From assembly GCF_949987515.2 (NCBI RefSeq), contig NC_082696.1:38606431-38670430 (forward strand): 64,000 nucleotides of DNA. Direction: 5' to 3'. The notes under the pieces are model-generated. The model saw nothing but the letters and a program-made list of their open reading frames with translations. It ran no database searches and was not told the DNA's origin. Of this stretch, positions 23,076-34,744 are shown in pieces (position 1 is the first letter of the stretch; each line of letters opens with the position of its first letter). A program made the position numbers and the translations under genes. This stretch comes from Delphinus delphis. Its lineage: Eukaryota > Chordata > Mammalia > Artiodactyla > Delphinidae.

Positions 23076-23989
23076 ATAAAAAATAAATTTAAGTCTATGA
23101 AAATAAACTAATTCAGATGGATTATTATAATTGTTATTTAATATTATCATCATTATGATTAATGGTGCCCATTAGAGTTGGTATTTGTTCCTAGAAGAAA
23201 ACTGAAAAAACACCCTAGGATTATAACTGCATAATGCATGTACGTGTGTGAGTGTGTGTATATTTTCTTTAAGTAAATGGCAGGAAAGGGAGTGGTGCTA
23301 AGGTAGCACCCAAAGGAAAAGCAGCAAAAATTAAATGGAATAACCTGGTAAGCAAAGAAAAATGTTGAAAAAGCATTTCAGAGAATCACTTGAGAAAAAT
23401 TGTATTCTGCAAGATGAATTATGAGTCTCATCTTTAATATGTGTCATATTGGCTTATTACCCATGTCATTATTAGAATAAAAATTCTCAATTCTAGGAAT
23501 AATTGAATATTTCTATTGAGAGAGAGTAAGTCTTTCCACAGAAGTGCTTTGGCATGCCTGTTTCACCATTTGCTGTCTGAATAATGTAGAAGATATGATT
23601 AATATTTCTGTTTTAAGGCCACTAATAAATACGTTTCTGAAATATATTTTTAAATAAAATTATTACGATACTAATTTGTTCAAAGAAATCTTCACCAAAG
23701 CTTAGTTTGTTTGATTACTACAGTGTATTTTGCAATGAAATCAAACAGCAACCCACGTAACCAACTTATTTGAGAGAAATAGCAAAAAAGAAAAGAAATA
23801 AAACAGTCATGATGGAAGTGCTTTTCTATTTCGATTGCTAAGACTATTCCATATCTTATATCTCTTCATATTACATAGTATTAATCAATACTCAGGAGAT
23901 AATTATGAGATCAGGAAAACAAAACACAACTTGCATAGCCAAAGACAGAAAATGCAATAATTTCTAATCTTTCATTTAATAACAATTTC
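23076..23989. other. AT-rich unique sequence
   Basis: Nothing recognised. Confidence 0.4.
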
Positions 23990-24092
23990 CTTCATTACTA
24001 CTGTGTGTTAATTACTGTTTTGAGTCTTAGGACACGTAAGAGAACAAAACAGACCGAACAATCATTGATCTTGTGGAGCCTATATGCCAGTC
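23990..24092 (-). mobile_element. L2 3' end fragment, antisense
   Basis: 'actactgtgtgttaattact', 'gagaacaaaacagaccgaac' and 'gatcttgtggagcctata' match the antisense L2 tail pattern ('...gaacaaaacagacaa...ctcatggagctta...'). Confidence 0.55.
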
Positions 24093-24795
24093 TCTACTTA
24101 AAAATGTTTGTATATAATAATATATTAATATGGTCATCAGGTCCTTTATCACAGGCAGTACAAAAGAATTGTGCCTTCTGCAAACACCATCCATTGCCAC
24201 AAAGAAAGCAGCTATCATCCCAGGAACATAGGTTAGAAAAGCCAGCTGGTCTGTATCTATCTGTGTCGCTTCTCCAGCAGGTAACATCATTCCTAGCTTC
24301 AACCTCTTTGAAAGACATATTTATGAGCTTTTGAGAAAAAGAACCAAAGTTTTTATTCATAATTTGCTTGAAATAACATATTATCATGTAAAACTGTCTT
24401 TTGGTCTTTGAAATCATTCCCAGTCATTCTCATCTGGATGAAAGCCACAAGCCAACAACTGTGTGGGTTGTTAAACAGTAACCACATCTCCTTATTTCTC
24501 TCTTACATTCTCACTTTTCACATTCCTCTATTTTTTCATGGCAAATAGGAGAAAGTAAAGAGAAGCCCAGTGGTGTGACTGATAAGTCCTGCTTGGTGAA
24601 GAACACTTACTGGATTCTGGGGAGACACGTTAAGGCTCAAGGATGCCCTGGATGAATCTAGGACTTCAACATTTTTATTAGGATGTTAACTGTCATTGTA
24701 TCAGTTCCATGGAGATAACAAAAATAAACAACCACAGAGTCCTCTCATCTGTCATCAAGAGGCACAAACAGTTTTTGAGCAGCTACTGTATACTG
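24093..24795. other. Unique sequence
   Basis: Nothing recognised. A 'gagcagctactgtatactgt' phrase near 24778 may be a trace of antisense L2. Confidence 0.4.
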
Positions 24796-24858
24796 TGAAC
24801 CATACATTGTATGATTCATAGTGGTAAAAGACAGTCTCTCCACTCAAGGGGGCAGGAG

Positions 24859-24926
<68 letters not shown>

Positions 24927-24952
24927 GAAAACTATGAACAATGTATGGTTCA
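24796..24952. repeat. Inverted repeat enclosing an (AT)n microsatellite
   Basis: Left arm 24796-24822 and right arm 24931-24952 are reverse complements once a 5-nt insertion in the left arm is allowed. The right arm reads 'actatgaacaatgtatggtt' and two more bases. Between them lies an AT dinucleotide run (about 24859-24927). A direct copy of 'atgtatggttcat' recurs near 25026-25038. Confidence 0.9.
24859..24927. repeat. (AT)n microsatellite
   Basis: Nearly pure AT alternation, interrupted by single c and g bases near the ends. A second, less pure TA run lies at about 24962-25015. Confidence 0.95.
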
Positions 24953-25059
24953 TGGTTCAATACATATATATTCAGACATATATGTATGCATGTATATATA
25001 TATATACACATATGTGTTTATGTATATGTATGGTTCATATAGATGTAAAAGAAGGGCAT

Positions 25060-25612
25060 TAACATTTTAAAAATACAGAATGATGTCATATTCCACACCT
25101 ACACCCACTCCCCACTCCACATTCAGACCACTCTTACCTATCGAGATAGAAATCTAGAATAAAAACTTAATAATTGCTATGTATAGAAAGATGGCAATCA
25201 TTAAAACATAGCCTCATGGATCAATCAACTAATATTTAGTCAGTAGTCAGAGACATCTGGCACAATGAAAGATTTGCAATGGTCCCTGCCTACAAAAGAG
25301 ATTAAGATATAATAAGGAAGAAAAACAGAAAAAAATACCATAAATGCAAATGATAAAATCACAGAATTATAAGAACAAACATATTAAAAGGAGGATTAAG
25401 TTTGTGTAAGAGAGAAAATGAATTTCTTTTAAATCTTTAATCTTGGTTCTTGAAATTTTAAAGATTTGGTCATTGTTTTTCAACATTTATATGGCAGGTT
25501 ATTGAAATTTAACCTAGTGTTGCTTCTGCCATTCCAAATCTATTTAAGTCCTTTGAGAGGCTCTCTGACCAAATAATTTGCATTACTGCTTTTCTGTTCA
25601 GTTTTTCATGCT
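25060..25612. other. AT-rich unique sequence
   Basis: Possible faint antisense L2 trace near 25200-25320; otherwise nothing recognised. Confidence 0.4.
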
Positions 25613-25629
25613 CAACATTGCCTAGTTTT

Positions 25630-25927
25630 TTTGTTTTGTTTTGAATTTTATTTTATTTTTTTATACAGCAGGTTCTTATTAGTTATCTATTTTATGCATA
25701 TTAGTGTATACATGTCAATCCCAATCTCCCAATTCATCCCACACCCCCCACCACTTTCCCCCCTTGGTGTCCATACGTTTGTTCTCTACATCTGTGTCTC
25801 TATTTCTGCCCTGCAAACTGGTTCATCTGTACCATTTTTCTAGGTTCCACATATTTGTGTTAATAAACGGTATTTGTTTTGCTCTTTCTGACTTACTTCA
25901 CTCTGTATGACAGTCTCTAGATCCATC
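25630..25927 (-). mobile_element. Young 5'-truncated L1 3' end, antisense
   Basis: Antisense L1 3' UTR: 'acagcaggttcttattagtt', 'tacatgtcaatcccaatctc', 'gttctctacatctgtgtct', 'gacagtctctagatccatc'. An exact 17-bp TSD 'caacattgcctagtttt' flanks it (25613-25629 and 25928-25944), with the poly-T tail on the left. About 300 bp survives of a full L1. Confidence 0.92.
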
Positions 25928-25944
25928 CAACATTGCCTAGTTTT

Positions 25945-27680
25945 GATAATAACTAGCAATCATAAGAGGAAAGGAAAATCTTACACTGTAAAAGAAATGC
26001 TATTATAAAAACAACTCTGAGATGACAAAGGGGGAGGAAATTCTCTAAACAGAGATCTGCATTTCCCGGGAGATACTAAATTTCAATACCAAGAAACTGC
26101 TTCAGTCCTGAAAACTCTATTCTATTCTTTATATAGAAAAATTGTGATAAGATTATAATGGTTCAATTCTTCCAAATCACAGGGTGATCTAGAAGTTAAA
26201 TTTTTATTTCCACAGAATTGCTAAGACTATTTGAGGATTTACTTGATATCCTGGTGATCTCCAAATGTCTTGGGCATTAGTGTGACCCAAGGTACACCTT
26301 AAGCCTCTGATTGATGGAGGATCCTGGGCATATGGCAGGCTGTAATATAGAATCAGTGCCATCCACCTATGGTAGCTGAGACAACAAGAATTTATGGTAA
26401 TGTTTATTTCTCCATCAGCTTTTATTCACATGTTTTCTAGAGGGAGTAAAAAAACAGACTTACCACAGGTGGTGTCAGACAAGATATTGAGCACAATTCA
26501 GTAAAAATAAATAAACCTTACTATTCTACTTATCCATTAATTTTTCATTCTGGGGGCTCACTAAAACAGATTCAATCTAAAAACAGAGAGAAAATGTTGG
26601 TGTGCCAAGAACTGAGAAGATACCAGACCAAATAGTAGTCTCTGCTGCTTACAGTGTACGATGCATGCAGACATGATACAGGAAAATTCCAGTCCCAAAT
26701 GTTGCAGCAACATGAAAAGCCGAGTGCTCAGGGATGCTTAGCTAACAGTGTGAAGCTGGGCAAACCCTGCACAGGCAAACAATTCACTTCATTAACAGGC
26801 TAATTAATAATAAGATAATTAATTTTTCAAGAAGAAGAGAATGAGGAAAAGTGTTGTGTGGGAGAAATATATTTCTAATTCACTTACTGAATAACATACT
26901 AATTACCTCCATTTAATAGAAGAGATGAAAACAAATAACATAATTTCATGCCAAAATCATTTTCCAGAACTCCCAGTTTCCCATCAAAATCAACCAAGGT
27001 CCAGCTTCTAAAGATTTGTTTTCTATAATTCACAGTTTAATATAGAAGGAGCATGCATTTCCCTGTTTAGACTCCACTTGAACCATTTCAGCACCTATAG
27101 AAGAATCTTCAAGCAAATTATTTTAGTGGTTGAATTTAACTGCATTCACATAGAACCCTCTACTTTCAAAGAGGGAAGAACAAATTTAAAACCTGTAATA
27201 TATTGGACTAGTAAAACTGGTCAAATATACAATAGTTGTTAAATAACTGCAGTATAAATTCACTGGAAATATTTAAGAAATATGTAGATTTCACTGAATA
27301 GAAACACTTTAACACCAATTTTTAATAATTTCAGAACAAGGCTAACTGCATCATCTGTCTTCATACAATGTCTTTTCTTTGCACCTGAACTCTAAATGAC
27401 ATCTAGTAGTGTTTAATTCATATCAGTTATTGGATGTGGCTACTTCTGTGAGAACAATTCATATTTCCTCAAGCTGAACTATGGAGAGACTGCCACTTTA
27501 TTTTCAGGAATAATATTTATCATTTCCAATCTGATCTTGATACATGGGGCCCAGAGAAAATACCAGAAGATTACCTTTATTTTGTTGTGTAGTACTTTTC
27601 ATTAGGAAATAGAACATCTTCAATTTTAAAATTTGAATGAATGAATGATCAAATGCATTTATTTTTGTAAATAGTACTTT
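25945..27680. other. AT-rich unique sequence
   Basis: 1.7 kb without a recognised repeat, exon or RNA gene. Confidence 0.4.
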
Positions 27681-27689
27681 GCTTTGTTA

Positions 27690-28615
27690 CTAATTATTGA
27701 TTAATGCTCATTCAATTGAATAAATATTTATTGAGTGCCTAATCTGATGTGAAGAGTCAAAAAGATGAGTTAACACAAATCCCTACTCTGGAAGAGGCTG
27801 TAATCCAGTATGGGAAATAAAAATAATTCATATATTATTCTAAGAAAAGATAGTAAAGAAAGTGGCATAAAAATAATAAAGAGAATTCCAATAAGAAAAC
27901 AACTCCAAGGAATTTGATGTGCCAGGAAGATCTTCAGAGAGGGATTTGAAGATGGGTCTTGAAGAATAGGTTAGGGCATGTAGCCTAGAGAAGGAAAGAA
28001 AGGATATTCTATGCAGAGAGAGCACAAATGCAAAGATGTGGGAATGGAAAAACATGGGTTGTATCAGTACATCAGTGAAATACCCTATTTGATTAGAATA
28101 TGAGAAGACTGTAAGGAAGGAATTGGAAATAAACCTGAGAAAGTAGGCTGTAGGTAAGTTATGGCAGCCTTGAACTCCTGACTTTATTCTGAAGTAATGA
28201 GGAGACACGGAAAGGATTTGAGCAGGTAGAGTGATGTGATCAGATCTGGCAGTCAGAAGATTACATCATCAACCATGTACATTGTGGGAAAAGCTGGCAG
28301 GCTCTGAGAGCCCAGACAAGAAGTAACAGAGACCAAGATTAGGGTAGTGACCTTGGAAATGGGAAAGAAGTAAAAATAGATCAGACAAAGGGAAGCTGGG
28401 AAACTAGGCAAATAATTGAACGTAGGAAATGGAAAAGACAAAGTAACAGTTTGGCACCTAGGTAACTAGAAAAATAGTGTTATAATTAATAGTAATAGTT
28501 AAGTCCAGAGGAAAATCGGGTTTTTTTGGTGGGAAATTGATGAGTTCCGTTTTGAACAAGTAGAATTCAAGATTCTAGAAAGATATCAAGGGGGTGAAGT
28601 CAAAAACTGTATCAC
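27690..28615 (-). mobile_element. L2 LINE, antisense, about 0.9 kb
   Basis: Starts with the antisense L2 tail ('aataaatatttattgagtgc'), then 'atgcagagagagcacaaatg', 'gactttattctgaagtaatg', 'gatttgagcaggtagagtga', 'gtgatcagatctggcagt' and 'gatgagttccgttttgaaca'. These are successive blocks running back from the L2 3' UTR into the ORF2 C-terminal region. Frames are broken. Confidence 0.8.
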
Positions 28616-29104
28616 TTTTCTTTCCTCCCTTTGGTGTAAGTAGCAACCTAACAGCTCGAAGCATCGTAGATTATGCTAACTCATTTGCCAAACCCTTTGA
28701 AAATGTCTTGGTTAAACCTTGATTTTATTTTTTTTCCATAGCTCCCCAGTCTCATTTCACTCACATTTGAAGTAGAAATCAACCTTCCTGGCTCTTACTG
28801 TTTCTCTCCATGTTTCCTTCTAACTCAGTTTGTCATCAATCACATTTCTCCTTTCTTTTAACACCATCCTAAAATGGTGCACCTGCCCACTAGGTTTTAC
28901 CCCTTTATCCTAAATTTTACAGAGAAATTATTTTTCCCCTAACTACGCTCTTTTCTGTTTCTTTCCAGTTAATGCATTTTGAATAAATGTTTGTCTTACC
29001 CATTAAAATGAGAAGAAACCATTCCATTTTTCCTCAGTACTGGTTTCTGTGGTTTTTTTTTTTTTTCACTTATATCTGACAGCAAATGGAAGCTATTTTT
29101 CTGG
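28616..29104. other. Unique sequence
   Basis: Pyrimidine-rich; nothing recognised. Confidence 0.4.
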
Positions 29105-29345
29105 GAAGATTTTTTTAAAATTTTTATTGGAGTATAGTTGATTCACAATGTTGTGTTAGTTTCAGGTGTACAGTAAAGTGAATCATTTATACATACACAT
29201 ACATCCACTCTTTTTTAGATTCTTTTCCCATAGAGGCCATTACAGAGTATTGAGTAGAGTTCCCTGTGCTGTACAGTAGGTCCTTATTAGTTATCTATTT
29301 TATATATAGCAGGGTGTATATGTCAATCCCAATCTTCCAACTTAT
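29105..29345 (-). mobile_element. L1 3' end, antisense
   Basis: 'attggagtatagttgattca', 'caatgttgtgttagtttcag', 'ttccctgtgctgtacagtag', 'gtccttattagttatctatt' and 'tatgtcaatcccaatcttcc' mark the 3' UTR of the ungulate/cetacean L1. No TSD could be found. Confidence 0.85.
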
Positions 29346-29787
29346 CCTTCAAACTCACAAACTGAAACTCTTGATCACCTTTGTTCTGCAAATCTATTTG
29401 AAAAACAATAGAACTATAAACTCCTAGAACAAAATGTACACAAAATAAGTCCAAATTCGAGGTTCATAGCTAGGATCTGTCAACTTATTGCTTTTTCTTT
29501 GACCTTTCTCCAACCCTGCTTCCCTCGCTCCAGGAAAAAGTTATTCCACCATATACTTCTATACTAAAAATAACATAAGTCAGGTTTTAATCCATTTTTC
29601 TAGGAGTCCTAATGTGCAATATACTCATGATAATGTTTGGCTGAATGCCTTAATCAAGGCAGTAGTGGCTCCTGCCTCTGTGCACTCACAACACGTATTA
29701 CATAACCCCATAGATGATGTTATAGTGTAGTCATCGTCTTCCCATCAAATTGTGAGATCTCTGAAGAGGCACCACCTCATCTTAATT
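29346..29787. other. Unique sequence
   Basis: Nothing recognised. Confidence 0.4.
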
Positions 29788-29924
29788 CTTTTTTCGCGGT
29801 TACGTGGGCCTCTCACTGTTGTGGCCTCTCCCGTTGCAGAGCACAGGCTCTGGACGCGCAGGCTCAGCAGCCATGGCTCACGGGCCTAGCCGCTCCGCGG
29901 CATGTGGGATCTTCCCAGACCGGG
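29788..29924 (-). mobile_element. CHR-type SINE lacking its tRNA-like head
   Basis: Antisense short-form CHR body and tail ('gggcctctcactgttgtggc' through 'catgtgggatcttcccagac'). It stops at 'cggg', so the A-box/B-box part is missing. No TSD. Either 5' truncated at insertion or deleted later. Confidence 0.9.
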
Positions 29925-29999
29925 AAGTGCTGTTGTGGTAGAAGAATATTTGGAAAATACCAAAAAACATAAAGAAGGAAAAAAGTCCATCATAATTCT

Positions 30000-30310
30000 A
30001 CAGCTTAGAAATACCAATATTAATTTGGGATGCATTTTCTGCATAAGTTTTAATACATGGAATCATAATTTGTTACAGCTTTGTATGCTGGCCTATTTTT
30101 TCATTTAGCATTGTATTTTTAGTATATTCTTTGTTAGTAAACATTTTTGAAAATTATCTTTAATGGCCGTGTACTCTTCCCTTTGAAAACAATACCATAA
30201 TATTTTTGCCTATCCCTCTATGTATTAGCCATTTGGATAATGTCTAAATTTTTAAGATTATATGTACTGCTACAAGAACATTGCTGTAATAAAATGGCCA
30301 GCAGGTAAAA
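30000..30310 (-). mobile_element. Old L1-like LINE fragment, antisense
   Basis: 'ttcatttagcattgtatttt', 'aatggccgtgtactcttccc', 'ccatttggataatgtctaaa' and 'gaacattgctgtaataaa' resemble the same antisense family as 17945-18720. Confidence 0.5.
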
Positions 30311-30329
30311 AACTGTGAATATTCAACCC

Positions 30330-30735
30330 TATACCAACTTGTTAATTACATTATTTAATTTAATCTTCATCATTTTCTATAAGATATATATAATTATCCA
30401 CATTTTATTTTATTTATTTATTTATTTTGCGGTAGGCGGGCCTCTCACTGTTGTGGCCTCTCCCGTTGCGGAGCATAGGCTCTGGACGCACAGGCTCAGC
30501 GGCCATGGCTCACAGGCCCAGCCGCTCCGCGGCATGTGGGATCTTCCCGGACCAGGGCACGAACCCGGTTCCCCTGCATCGGCAGGCGGACTCTCAACCA
30601 CTGCGCCACCAGGGAAGCCCAATTATCCACATTTTACAGTCAAGGAAATAGATTCAGTGAGAAGAAAAAAGTAACTTACCCTAAGTCACATAACCAGTAA
30701 AAAGTAGAGAAGGTATTTGAACCAAAATCTGTCTG
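30330..30735 (-). mobile_element. MIR SINE split by a CHR SINE
   Basis: Antisense MIR text 'cacattttacagtcaaggaa', 'agtaacttaccctaagtcac', 'aaggtatttgaaccaaaat' and 'ctgtctgatgccctagctt' lies right of the CHR insertion. The MIR 3' part ('taatttaatcttcatcattt') lies left of it. Confidence 0.8.
30408..30620 (-). mobile_element. CHR-type SINE, short form, complete
   Basis: On the minus strand it runs 'gggcttccctggtggcgcag' ... 'gggaaccgggttcgtgccct' (B box) ... 'agaggcccgcctaccgcaaa' with a TAAA-rich tail. An exact 16-bp TSD 'aattatccacatttta' (30392-30407 and 30621-30636) dates it after the MIR. Confidence 0.97.
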
Positions 30736-30839
30736 ATGCCCTAGCTTTTCTCTGACCAGGAAAACCACAGCTCTGATTGGTTTACAAAATTAAGTTCAAG
30801 AAGGCACATTATTGAGGCAAAGAACCAACTTTTTAAAAT

Positions 30840-31164
30840 TCTGTGAGCATTTCAATCTTTGCTATTTTTACAGATGAAAATTTTAACTCTTATTTATTAT
30901 GCTTTTATTTGAATACTAATGAAGTAAAAACTGGTTAACTCGTTTTTTTATGTCTTGTAGCCATTTTTACCTCCTGTTAGAGAATTGTGAGTTCATAATC
31001 TTTTGCCATTTTTCAGTCAGGGTCTTTGTGTTTTTCTTATTGATTTGTGCGACCTTTACATACTAAGAATATCATATTATCATCTTTTCCATATTTGTGG
31101 TAGTTTCCTAGTTTGGACAATTTTGTTTCAATGTTTTGACACACAAAAGTTTGCTTTTTATGTT
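30840..31164 (-). mobile_element. Old L1-like LINE fragment, antisense
   Basis: 'ataatcttttgccatttttc' and 'tgtgtttttcttattgattt' resemble the antisense L1 text '...cctttgcccattttt ... gtctttttcttattgattt...'. Strongly decayed. Confidence 0.5.
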
Positions 31165-31490
31165 GTACAATTTAATAGGCTTTATTTTCAGGGCAGTTTT
31201 AGGTTCACGGCAAAATTGAGAAGAAGGTACAGATTCTGATTTACCTCTGTCCCCACAAATGAATAGTCTCTCCCATTATCAGCGTCCCCCACCATAGTGG
31301 TACATTTGTTACAACTGATGAGCCTACAGTGACATGGCATTATCATCCTAAGATCATAGTTTATATTAGGGTTCACCCTAGGTGTTGTACATTCTAAGCA
31401 TTTGGACAAATGTATAATGATATGTATCCACCATTACAGTATCTCAAAAAATTACATTTTAAGAGTCGGTTCTATCAGACTTTTTAATTT
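31165..31490 (-). mobile_element. L1M-type 3' UTR, antisense
   Basis: 'cagggcagttttaggttcac', 'ggcaaaattgagaagaaggt', 'agtggtacatttgttacaac', 'gggttcaccctaggtgttgt', 'acattctaagcatttggaca' and 'tgatatgtatccaccattac' are in the order of an old L1 3' UTR on the minus strand. Confidence 0.8.
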
Positions 31491-31696
31491 GTCTTTTGTA
31501 CTTATAAAGGTTTTTTAATTAAAATATTAGATGAATATTTCTTTACAAATATTAGGTGAATTTTCTTTACAGATATTTTGGTTTACTTTATGTAGTTTAA
31601 ACAATGATTTTTATAATAACATATTTCAGACGAACAAAAACCATATGGAATGATGTAACTACATGGAGCTACAATGCGGCTTAAAAAATAAAACGT

Positions 31697-31908
31697 GGGC
31701 TTCCCTGGTGGCACAGTGCTTGAGAGTCCGCCTACCGATGCAGGGGACACGGGTTCGTGCCCCGGTCCGGGAAGATCCCACATGCCACAGAGCGGCGAGG
31801 CCCGTGAGCCATGGCCACTGAGCCTGCGCGTGCGGAGCCTGTGCTCCGCAATGGGAGAGGCCACAACAGTGAGAGGCCCGCGTACCGCAAAAATAAATAA
31901 ATAGAAAG
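31697..31908 (+). mobile_element. CHR-type SINE, short form, complete
   Basis: Starts 'gggcttccctggtggcacag', B box 'cgggttcgtgccccggtcc', ends 'gaggcccgcgtaccgcaaa' plus a TAAA-rich tail. The 11-bp TSD 'aaataaaacgt' lies at 31686-31696 and 31909-31919. Confidence 0.96.
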
Positions 31909-31919
31909 AAATAAAACGT

Positions 31920-32440
31920 TACTGATATAACGGAAACCTCCTATGTTATCTTCTCAGTAGAATTGCCCTTCCTTCTCTCTAGAGGTTAGTGCAGTTCTGA
32001 CTTTGGCTTTATCACTCTCAACAGGTTTTATCATATATTTTATGACATATTTTATATCACTTTGCATGTGTGCAATTCTTGCCTGTATGGCATTGCTTTG
32101 CATGCATAAAATTGTTGTGTGTATATTATTGCTTCACAAATACTACTCTATTTATGAATTCTCTGAAGTTTGCTCCTTTCATTTAAAAATAGGTTTTAAG
32201 ATTTATCTATGTTGGTACAAATAATTGCTAACTCCTTTCCTTTTAAGTTAGCCAACTTAAATATGAAGCGATGACAACTAATCTTGGTGTTTTATTTTGG
32301 GTTCCCCCAAAAGCAAACTCTGAGATGAGGCTTCAAGTATAAGTATCTGTGTAGTACAAGGAACCTTAGCAGAGGATTAGTGAAACAAGACAGGGAAGGG
32401 AAGATAGCAGATCAAGTGTGTGTTGTTCCATAGCCACTAG
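31920..32440. other. Mostly unique sequence
   Basis: 32280-32440 together with 33225-33380 may be two halves of one older repeat split by the L1. I cannot name it. Confidence 0.4.
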
Positions 32441-32444
32441 GGAA

Positions 32445-33215
32445 GACAGTATGAAGAATCCTCAGTAAATTAAAACTATAACTACCATATGATCCAGCAA
32501 TCCCACTTCTGGATATATGTCCAAAGGAAATGAAATCACTATCTCAAAGAGATATCTGCACTTCCATGTTCATTGCTGCATTATTTATAGTAGCTGTAAC
32601 ATGGAAACAATCTTAGTGTCCACTAATGGACGAATGGATAAAGAATATATGATTTTAGATATAGATGATAAATGCATACATACACACACAATGGAATATT
32701 ATTCAGTCATGAAAAAGAAGAAAACCCTGCCATTTGCAACAATATGGATGAAGCTTGAGGGCATTATGCTAAATGAATTAAGTCAGACAGAGACAGACAA
32801 ATACTGTATGCTCTCACTTATATGTGGAATCTAAAAAAACTGAACTCATAGAAACAGAGTAGATTGGTGGTTGCCAGGAGCAGGAGGGTGAGAGAAATGG
32901 GTGAAGATGGTTAAAGGGCACAAACTTCCAGTTATAAGATGCATATATTCTGGGAATCTAATGTGCAGCATGGTGACAATAGTTAACAATACTGTACTGT
33001 ATACTTGAAAGTTCCTAAGAGAGTCGATTTAAACATTCTCACCACACACACACACATACACACACACACACAAATGGTAACTATATGAGGTGATGGATGT
33101 GTTAACCAATCTAATTGTGGTAATAATTTTGCAATATATACATATATCAAATCATCATGTTGTACACCTTAAACTTACATAATATGTCAATTATATCTCA
33201 ATTTAAATGCGGGGA
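32445..33215 (+). mobile_element. L1 LINE, ORF2 C-terminal end plus 3' UTR
   Basis: Sense L1. The open frame at 32517-32834 still encodes the ORF2 C-terminal region (visible motifs 'HCCIIYSSCNMETI', 'TMEYYSVMKKKKTLPFATIW', 'LSQTETDKYCMLSLICGI'). It is followed by the 3' UTR 'tggtggttgccaggagcag', 'tgcagcatggtgacaatagt', 'atcatcatgttgtacacct', 'aattatatctcaattt'. A CA-rich run at about 33040-33073 lies inside. 5' truncated and not autonomous. Confidence 0.88.
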
Positions 33216-34060
33216 GAAAAGGACTGTGTTATGAAGTCAGCTACTATTGGTGGGTATGTGACTGAAGCTTAATCTTGCAGATAATGATGTAAAACACAGC
33301 TTCAAAGGTATTTATTCATCAGCTCCCATCAGTCATTATTTGATGGATGCTCCTGAGGTATGTTAATTCCCCAGCATTTCAGACATACAACACACAATTG
33401 GACAGAAAGGCTTTTTGTATCTCAGAAAGAGTGTAAGCACATAGATACAGATGCCAGCAACTGGTGTCATGGAGTACACCAAAATGATCCTCTTCAAGGA
33501 AGTTGGGGAAGACAATTTTACTACAGCCAGTGAGGGCATAGTGAAATCTGTACTCCTACACATTTCCAGGAATAATGTAATTTGCCACAATTATTTTAGA
33601 AAGATATTTGACTATCTATATGCCAAGAGCCTTAGAAATGTTGGTACTAAGGGCAACTCCATAAAAATAATTATATGTATATTCATCATAGTGTCATTTA
33701 TAATGTAAAAAATAAGAAATAATCTTAACATTCAATGATATAAAAATGGTTAGGAAAATTCTGTATGTCTGATGAATGAAATTTTGCCATGACAGCTGAG
33801 AATTACAAAGATTACATAGCTGTATGAGAAAATGTTTTTGAGGGAAGAAGCAAACTAGAAAAAAAAGGACGGTGAGATGAAATATTTCAAAATGATAATA
33901 TTTGATTGTGCTGGGGGAGTGGGCTTATGCAGTTATATTGGTTTTATGTTGAAAATAACATGTTTTTAAAGCAATATAAGCCTTACTCTAAAGATCTTCT
34001 AAAATATTTTAATATTTATATCTGCTTTCTATGTATAACTTCTGAGGTTCTATATAAAAT
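33216..34060. other. Unique sequence
   Basis: Two overlapping frames on opposite strands at 33363-33708 have no recognisable protein features. Confidence 0.4.
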
Positions 34061-34061
34061 C

Positions 34062-34215
34062 TCACCTTGTCATCACAAAAATCTTATGAAGTAATTGAGA
34101 TTAATATTAATGTCCTTATTTTGCAGATGAGGAAACTAAATCTCAGAAAGAGTCAAATGGTTAGAAAGCGACGGAGCTTGTGATTAGACTATGTTTATGC
34201 TGACTCCTGGCACAG
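34062..34215 (-). mobile_element. MIR SINE
   Basis: Antisense MIR: 'cttattttgcagatgaggaa', 'actaaatctcagaaagagtc', 'gcgacggagcttgtgatta'. Confidence 0.75.
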
Positions 34216-34369
34216 TGCTCTTTATGACCGTAGTGCATGTCTGCTGTGCTTGCTTGCCCAGCACCCCTTTTACAATAACTAAATACCTTCTTTTGTTTTC
34301 AAGACCCTCTTCATCTCCTCATATTCAAGGGTGGGTGGTAGATCCCAGCCTGACTAGTCAGAGTTTACA

Positions 34370-34740
34370 ATGACTGGTACAGGGCTGGGCATGTGACCAA
34401 AGTTAGGCCTATCAAAGTTAGTTCAGGACTTTTGCTGGAAATTTTGAAAAATAGATGGCTTCTTCCATTGGAGGGTACTCAACTGCTAGAAGATTAGTTG
34501 CCTATGGCCATATTTGAGAGTGAAGGGAAGACAGAAAAAAACAGAGCTAGAAATGGAGAGAGACAAATTTCTCATGACATTGTTAATGCACTTGGATATT
34601 CAGATCTGGGTGCTTCAAGCCAAGGTCTGTCCTTGGCCTTTTTATGTTTGTGAACCAATTAATACCTTTTTCTTTTAATTAAGATAACTAGAAGGAGTTG
34701 CTGTCATTTCACCTAAAAATATCCTGGTTAATATGGAAGT
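34370..34740 (+). repeat. Dispersed repeat, family not named (copy 1 of 3)
   Basis: 'gggctgggcatgtgaccaaa', 'ggacttttgctggaaatttt', 'aatggagagagacaaattt' and 'gaaccaattaatacctttt' share their order with 36625-36945 and partly with 52660-53056. The ending '...ccaataaattccctttttg...' is typical of an ancient mammalian LTR or DNA element I recognise by pattern but cannot name. Confidence 0.55.
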
Positions 34741-34744
34741 CAGT

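Noticed and set aside
27840..28208. 122-codon minus-strand frame
   Set aside because: Lies inside the antisense L2 and is a LINE remnant, not a host gene.
30315..30674. 119-codon frame and overlapping frames rich in Gly/Pro/Ala
   Set aside because: Translation of a CHR SINE. The same peptides recur at every SINE copy in the window.
32517..32834. Apparent 105-codon gene
   Set aside because: It is the C-terminal tail of L1 ORF2 in a 5'-truncated element; kept as a mobile element only.
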